From Moorena producens 3L (GTDB taxonomy: Bacteria > Cyanobacteriota > Cyanobacteriia > Cyanobacteriales > Coleofasciculaceae), in contig NZ_GL890874.1 of assembly GCF_000211815.1 (NCBI RefSeq), positions 92,313-156,312 of the forward strand: a stretch of DNA of 64,000 nucleotides, read 5' to 3'. Made by a program: the position numbers and the translations under genes. This document shows, piece after piece, positions 60,218-64,000 of this stretch (within the stretch, counting starts at the first letter, position 1; the number at the start of each line of letters is the position of its first letter). The notes under the pieces were generated by a model. It ran no database searches. It was not told the DNA's origin and saw nothing but the letters and a program-made list of their open reading frames with translations.

Positions 60218-60910
60218 TTAGTCACTCTTAGTTGGACGGAAAGGATTTAAAAAATTAATTAACCCATAAAGCTCACGAGATTGAATCCATAAGCGTCCTT
60301 CACCACTGAAACGACAGACTAACCCTTCTCCACCCAAAACTCCAGTTTTAAGACCTCGAAATGATAAACCACCCAGCACCTCAACCTGGTAATTTAGAGT
60401 ATCTTCAAATGCCACGATATAGCCAGTGTCTACTACATAGTCACCCGCCACTGGAATTTCTACAATTGCTCCATAAGAACTAAACCAAAAATCCCCTTGG
60501 CCTGTAGCTCGAATCAGGAACAAAGACTCGCCACTGAAGAAGCCTTTAAAGCCTTGAAATTGCGTGTCAATTTCTATTTCTGGACTACAGGCAACAAATC
60601 CTGAAGACTGTACCATTAAACCCTGGTTTCTCAGGTAGTAATGCTGAATATCTCCAGGCACTCCTGGCGAGACATAAATTTGCCCAGGCTCTTTTTCAGC
60701 AGTAAACTCACTAACAAAAAATGATTCACCACTTACCATCCGACCCAGTCCTGTCATCAAGCCACCTCGTACTTTGGACTTCATCGAGATACTTGAGTCC
60801 ATTGCTGCCATTGCTCCTGATTCAATTAAGACTGTTTGGTCTGCCTTTAAGTTTATAATCAAAGAGGCATAAGCGGGAGAATGCTCAATTTCGTAGTCAA
60901 TTTTTTTCAT
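60218..60910 (-). CDS. AIM24 / TIGR00266 family protein, paralogue 1
   Basis: A 230-aa beta-rich protein: MKKIDYEIEHSPAYASLIIN, GAMAAMDSSISMKSKVRGGL, GESFFVSEF, ...GFKGFFSGESLFLIRATGQG, YIVAFEDTLNYQVEVLGGLS, GGEGLVCRFSGEGRLWIQS. These blocks mark the AIM24 family (TIGR00266), named after a yeast mitochondrial inner-membrane protein; bacterial function is unclear. Two diverged paralogues follow upstream at 61255 and 62008, all on the minus strand. A MITE and a heptamer array separate this copy from the next, so a single transcript is uncertain. ATG 60910. Confidence 0.9.
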   Translation of the reverse strand: MKKIDYEIEHSPAYASLIINLKADQTVLIESGAMAAMDSSISMKSKVRGGLMTGLGRMVSGESFFVSEFTAEKEPGQIYVSPGVPGDIQHYYLRNQGLMVQSSGFVACSPEIEIDTQFQGFKGFFSGESLFLIRATGQGDFWFSSYGAIVEIPVAGDYVVDTGYIVAFEDTLNYQVEVLGGLSFRGLKTGVLGGEGLVCRFSGEGRLWIQSRELYGLINFLNPFRPTKSD

Positions 60911-61004
60911 GATTTTTATGGCCTATCTATTATTATGTATTGCTATAACTAATAGCAATGGATAGTAAACAATACTGTGTAAATAATTATGAATTCACGG
61001 GAAG

Positions 61005-61109
61005 TATAGCAGAAGTCAGAAGTCAGAAGTCAGAAGTCAGAAGTTAAACTCAAGCCAAACTGTAGTTTGAGACTTTTGTCATGTCCTAATTACCCTGGCG
61101 ACTGCTATA
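61005..61109. repeat. MITE type A, copy 4 (internally deleted)
   Basis: Keeps TATAGCAG and CTGCTATA ends, the AGTCAGA array and GAGACTTTTGTCATGTCCTA, but lacks the central GGGGGAAACCCCC hairpin. Confidence 0.8.
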
Positions 61110-61114
61110 ACTCT

Positions 61115-61218
61115 ACTCCCGACTCCCGACTCCCGACTCCCGACTCCCGACTCCCGACTCCCGACTCCCGACTCCCGACTCCCGACTCCCGACTCCCGAC
61201 TCCCGACTCCCGACTCCC
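61115..61218. repeat. GACTCCC heptamer array, about 15 units
   Basis: About 104 bp of near-perfect GACTCCC repeats, the longest simple array in the window. A plus-strand frame across it would encode repeated DSRLPTP and is artefactual. Confidence 0.95.
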
Positions 61219-61254
61219 TACTTCAAGCAACAATCTTTATTTCCGTCCAGGTAA

Positions 61255-61932
61255 TTATCGTGGTGGTAGTTGAGTACCAACTTGCCGACCAAAAGCACCA
61301 GTATTGTGGGTTTGACAATAGACTTTACCCTGCCCTTTAAATCGGCAAACCAGCCCTTCTCCACCTAGAAAAGCACCAATCCAGCTAGAGCCAGGTTTAG
61401 TAATCTCAAAGTTCAGGCTTTTTTCAAAGGCAACAATATGACCGGTGTCAACGATATACTCACCTTCCACTGGGACTTCATAAATTGCCCCAAATGAGTT
61501 CAGCAATACAGAACCATAACCACTAATAGTCAACCAAAAAATTGATTCGCCAGAAAACAGGGACTTAAAACCTTGAAAGCCTAAATCAATATCAACACCT
61601 GATTCACTGGCAAGATAAGAAGTCGCCTGCACTACCAACTCTTGACCATTCATTTGATAAACTAAAATATCACCTATGAATTTGGGCGCTAGAAAGATTT
61701 CGCCACCACCAACAGGAGAGCGAAAAACACTTAAAAACAGTGATTCACCACCTACCAAGCGTTTTAATCCACCAAAAATACCACCTCCTTTACCTTGTCG
61801 TAAAGTAGTGCTGGCATTGATGTAGCCACTCATGGCAATCATACAGCCTGCTTCTGCCACGAATTCTTGATTTTCATCCAGAACAACGCGAGCGATCGCA
61901 CTATCTGGTTGATGTAATAGTTCTATTTCCAT
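61255..61932 (-). CDS. AIM24 / TIGR00266 family protein, paralogue 2
   Basis: 225 aa: MEIELLHQPDSAIARVVLDE, GCMIAMSGYINASTTLRQGK, GGGIFGGLKRLVGGESLFLS, GGEIFLAPKFIGDI, FQGFKSLFSGESIFWLTISG, YIVDTGHIVAFEKSLNFEI, LGGEGLVCRFKGQGKVYCQT. It has the same block order as its neighbours, with clear divergence, so the triplication is old. The short C-terminal tail (AFGRQVGTQLPPR) differs from paralogue 1. ATG 61932; paralogue 3 ends 75 bp upstream on the same strand. Confidence 0.9.
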   Translation of the reverse strand: MEIELLHQPDSAIARVVLDENQEFVAEAGCMIAMSGYINASTTLRQGKGGGIFGGLKRLVGGESLFLSVFRSPVGGGEIFLAPKFIGDILVYQMNGQELVVQATSYLASESGVDIDLGFQGFKSLFSGESIFWLTISGYGSVLLNSFGAIYEVPVEGEYIVDTGHIVAFEKSLNFEITKPGSSWIGAFLGGEGLVCRFKGQGKVYCQTHNTGAFGRQVGTQLPPR

Positions 61933-62007
61933 TTTTATAACGAAATTTAGGAAGGATAGTGTTAAAGATGTAGTGGTTTGGCTACGGTATAGTAAAGGAT
62001 TAGGAAG

Positions 62008-62667
62008 CTAAACCTTAGGACGTAAATACTTGACTAAACCATCAACACTACGAGACTGTAGATAAATCTCACCCTGACCCCTGAGCCGATTCACAAAGCC
62101 TTCTCCAGAAGTTACAGACCCCAACAAGCCACCAGCTAACCCAATATTCATCATAATTCCTGGTTCATAGGCCACTAAATGACCAGTATCAACAATAAAT
62201 TCCCCATTAATCTGCTTGCGAGTAAGACCACCATAAGCACCAAAGAAAACTGTGCCCTTACCACTGACTTTCAGTTTAAATAGTCCTTCACCAGAAAACC
62301 AACTCTTAAAACCTGCCCACCGAACACCCAGCTTAACCCCAGTAGTATGGCAAATATAAGCACCGGGTTGAAAACACAGACTGCGTTCTCCTAATTCCAC
62401 ACCAGCAATATCGCCAATTATGGACTGAGTAAGAACTAGGTTCAATGGTTGCTGAGTCTGATTGCTAAAGGTATTGACTAATAAAGACTCTCCACCAAAG
62501 AATTTCTTGAGCAAGCCAGAGAAGAAGCCACCAGAAAATTGAGTTTTCATGGTAAGCTGAGCATCCATACTGGTCATTGCCCCTGCCTCAGCAGTGATAC
62601 TCTCACCAGGATCGAGAGTGACAAAAATTGCTGCAAAGGCCGGCTTGTAGCGAATTTCAGATTTCAC
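62008..62667 (-). CDS. AIM24 / TIGR00266 family protein, paralogue 3
   Basis: 219 aa: MKSEIRYKPAFAAIFVTLDP, GESITAEAGAMTSMDAQLTM, GGFFSGLLKKFFGGESLLVN, FKSWFSGEGLFKLKVSGKG, FGAYGGLTRKQINGEFIVDT, GHLVAYEPGI, VTSGEGFVNRLRGQGEIYLQ. First in the minus-strand order of the three paralogues, so it would lead any shared transcript. Three non-identical copies suggest a hetero-oligomer or divided roles; that is inference. ATG 62667. Confidence 0.9.
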   Translation of the reverse strand: MKSEIRYKPAFAAIFVTLDPGESITAEAGAMTSMDAQLTMKTQFSGGFFSGLLKKFFGGESLLVNTFSNQTQQPLNLVLTQSIIGDIAGVELGERSLCFQPGAYICHTTGVKLGVRWAGFKSWFSGEGLFKLKVSGKGTVFFGAYGGLTRKQINGEFIVDTGHLVAYEPGIMMNIGLAGGLLGSVTSGEGFVNRLRGQGEIYLQSRSVDGLVKYLRPKV

Positions 62668-63077
62668 TGTCAGATCTCCCGTTGCTGAGTGATAGGAATA
62701 TTACTATTCTGGCAGAAAATTTTCTGCTGTCCAGATTTCTTTAATAAATTTAAGCAAACTCTTTATTTGCATTAATTCATAATAAGTTTGATTTTCATAG
62801 CTCACATTATCTTCCCAATCAAGGAAAAGAGTTGGGAGTTGGGAGTTGGGAGTTGGGAGTTGGGAGTTGGGAGTTGGGAGTTGGGAGTAGACAATTCTCC
62901 CTGCTCCCTGTTCCCTGTTTCAATATTTAATATTATATCAGGATAATTACTCATAAAACACCATTACCCTTGAAACCTTACTCCTTTACTTCTCCCTTCT
63001 TCCTTCTTCCCTCTGCCTTCCTTTCGCGCCTTGTGTAACTATTCAACCGGACATGATCTAATCCCTGAGAAATAGCC
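62668..63077. repeat. Spacer with GTTGGGA heptamer array
   Basis: 62831-62888 holds about eight GTTGGGA units, followed by CTCCCTG/TTCCCTG units at ~62900-62920. The rest is AT-rich. It must contain the promoter of the AIM24 cluster; no boxes were assigned. Confidence 0.8.
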
Positions 63078-64000
63078 TTAATCTACTACGGAATCTTGGC
63101 AAGCGCCACAATGTTTACAGTAAGGTAAATATTTGTAAGTAATATTGTGGCAACTTTGGCATTCAACATATTGATAATAACCGCAGTGGGGACAGTAGTG
63201 ATCATCGGGTTTAATTTTCTTGGCACAATTGATGCAGAGTAATTTTTTGACTCTGCTAGCTGCCTGAAGTTTAGGATTAAATACAATTTTTTGAAAAAAC
63301 TTGATAATTCCAAAACCAATCAATGGAATAAACAAGATATAAACATAACTGACTAGGAAAAGTAACCTGCCGAAAATTTCACTAATTATATCAAAGATAA
63401 ATTGAAAGATAGCGCCAACTTGAAGGAACTCAAAGATTCTAAAGATTAGGGGTATAAAAAATATTACCAGCAAATGCCAGCTAATCAGCGCGATCAGTCC
63501 ATATCCTCTTCGTTGAGTAAATTTATGAATGGATAGGGCGATAAAAATCAGCGGCAGCAGAAAGAGCGATTGAAAAGCAAATTGGATACTTGGATACCAT
63601 AAAGATGCCTGTTGATAGTTTTTGCGGATTGTCTTAAATTTATTCTCATCCTTAATAAAATCTATAAAACTAACACTTTCCGGTCTGGAAAGTAGTTCAT
63701 TTTTAAGATTATTAATTTCCTGTTGAAGTCTAGAAATATTACGATTATTTTGCTCTAACTTTTGTTTGGCTTGTTCAGCACTGACTTGATTAATTGATTG
63801 CTGACGAGATTGACCGGCAATTTTTTCTAAGAGTGTGGAATCATATTGTTCACGAATGGTGTTATTAGCCCGTTTAATGGTACTTATTTTTGATTTTTTT
63901 TGGTTAATAGCTTTTTCAGTTTTCTGGTTTTCGGGATTGTTAATCTTATCTTTGTATTCTGCATACTTCAAACAGGTTGTAAAAACTTTACCCAGATGTC
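63078..64000 (-). CDS. Partial membrane protein with coiled coil and C-terminal double zinc ribbon
   Basis: The frame is open to the window edge at 64000 (HLGKVFTTCLKYAEYKDKIN...), so the 5' end lies outside; a TTG at 63971 is not a convincing start. The visible part has a Lys/Gln-rich coiled coil (~50-100), about three or four membrane spans (WYPSIQFAFQSLFLLPLIFI, LIALISWHLLVIFFIPLIFR, LFLVSYVYILFIPLIGFGII), and a C-terminal zinc ribbon with CINC, CPHC, CQSC and CKHCGAC pairs, enough for two zinc sites. I recognise no named family. Confidence 0.65.
   Translation of the reverse strand, partial: HLGKVFTTCLKYAEYKDKINNPENQKTEKAINQKKSKISTIKRANNTIREQYDSTLLEKIAGQSRQQSINQVSAEQAKQKLEQNNRNISRLQQEINNLKNELLSRPESVSFIDFIKDENKFKTIRKNYQQASLWYPSIQFAFQSLFLLPLIFIALSIHKFTQRRGYGLIALISWHLLVIFFIPLIFRIFEFLQVGAIFQFIFDIISEIFGRLLFLVSYVYILFIPLIGFGIIKFFQKIVFNPKLQAASRVKKLLCINCAKKIKPDDHYCPHCGYYQYVECQSCHNITYKYLPYCKHCGACQDSVVD

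Noticed and set aside
61067..61273. Plus-strand frame encoding repeated DSRLPTP
   Set aside because: It is translation of the GACTCCC heptamer array plus MITE sequence, with no independent coding signal.
1..64000. tRNA or rRNA genes
   Set aside because: I looked for T-loop-like GTTCGAATC motifs with paired acceptor stems and for rRNA-like conserved stretches and found none convincing; a covariance-model scan would be decisive.

Overview
The window comes from a cyanobacterial chromosome. The evidence is the psbD-psbC pair, ycf4, a SigF-type sigma factor, several small cyanobacteria-only families (DUF1815, DUF2839, DUF3285) and frequent GCGATCGC octamers (for example at 1718). The density of heptamer microsatellites, small palindromic repeats and MITE-like elements suggests a large, repeat-rich filamentous genome of the Moorena/Okeania kind. 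That placement is inference; no rRNA or tRNA gene was seen to test it.

Layout. 1-2700: class II FBPase/SBPase (glpX) amid C-rich repeats. 2.8-6.6 kb: a large NB-ARC STAND ATPase with a 17-unit solenoid. 7.4-12 kb: glutaredoxin, a TnpB element (copy 1), tadA and a PlsC-like acyltransferase. 12-19.3 kb: housekeeping block with psbC/psbD (minus), ycf4, a cyclophilin lipoprotein, a ketoacyl-ACP synthase and purF. 19.6-26.5 kb: small cyanobacterial proteins, then a decayed accessory zone with gene remnants, a putative lipoprotein, a membrane protein, a solo TnpB right end, and a Cys-rich/winged-helix gene pair. 26.9-38.3 kb: TauE/SafE transporter, cellulose-synthase-like glycosyltransferase, FAD oxidoreductase, the dgkA-ybeY-DUF3285-prfB cluster (prfB has a +1 frameshift), a Bax-inhibitor-1 protein and sigF. 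38.5-48.7 kb: SDR/CIA30 protein, Fic protein, SGNH hydrolase, thioredoxin-fold protein, methyltransferase, and a uma2 gene split by TnpB element copy 2. 49-56.4 kb: a 113-bp tandem array, a NACHT-HEAT STAND protein and recQ. 56.5-64 kb: Xre regulator, a DUF29 gene broken by a repeat, an M48 protease, three AIM24-family paralogues and a partial zinc-ribbon membrane protein.

Most striking signals. (1) A ~48-bp palindromic repeat occurs at least eight times. Comparing filled and empty sites shows it is an insertion of 48 bp, or 16 codons, so it keeps reading frame. It sits in frame inside tnpB copy 1, apparently inside a lipoprotein signal peptide, inside a DUF29 gene (where it brings a stop codon), and nested in two MITE types. 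A second 24-bp palindromic repeat is also inserted in frame in tnpB copy 1. (2) The two TnpB elements share an undescribed-looking layout: a divergent 58/59-aa ribbon-helix-helix-like protein, a conserved promoter between the genes, and covarying right-end hairpins. (3) Two NLR-like STAND proteins carry near-identical repeat arrays that look recently amplified. (4) The simple-sequence arrays noted in the window have a period of 7 bp, like the STRR repeats known from cyanobacteria.
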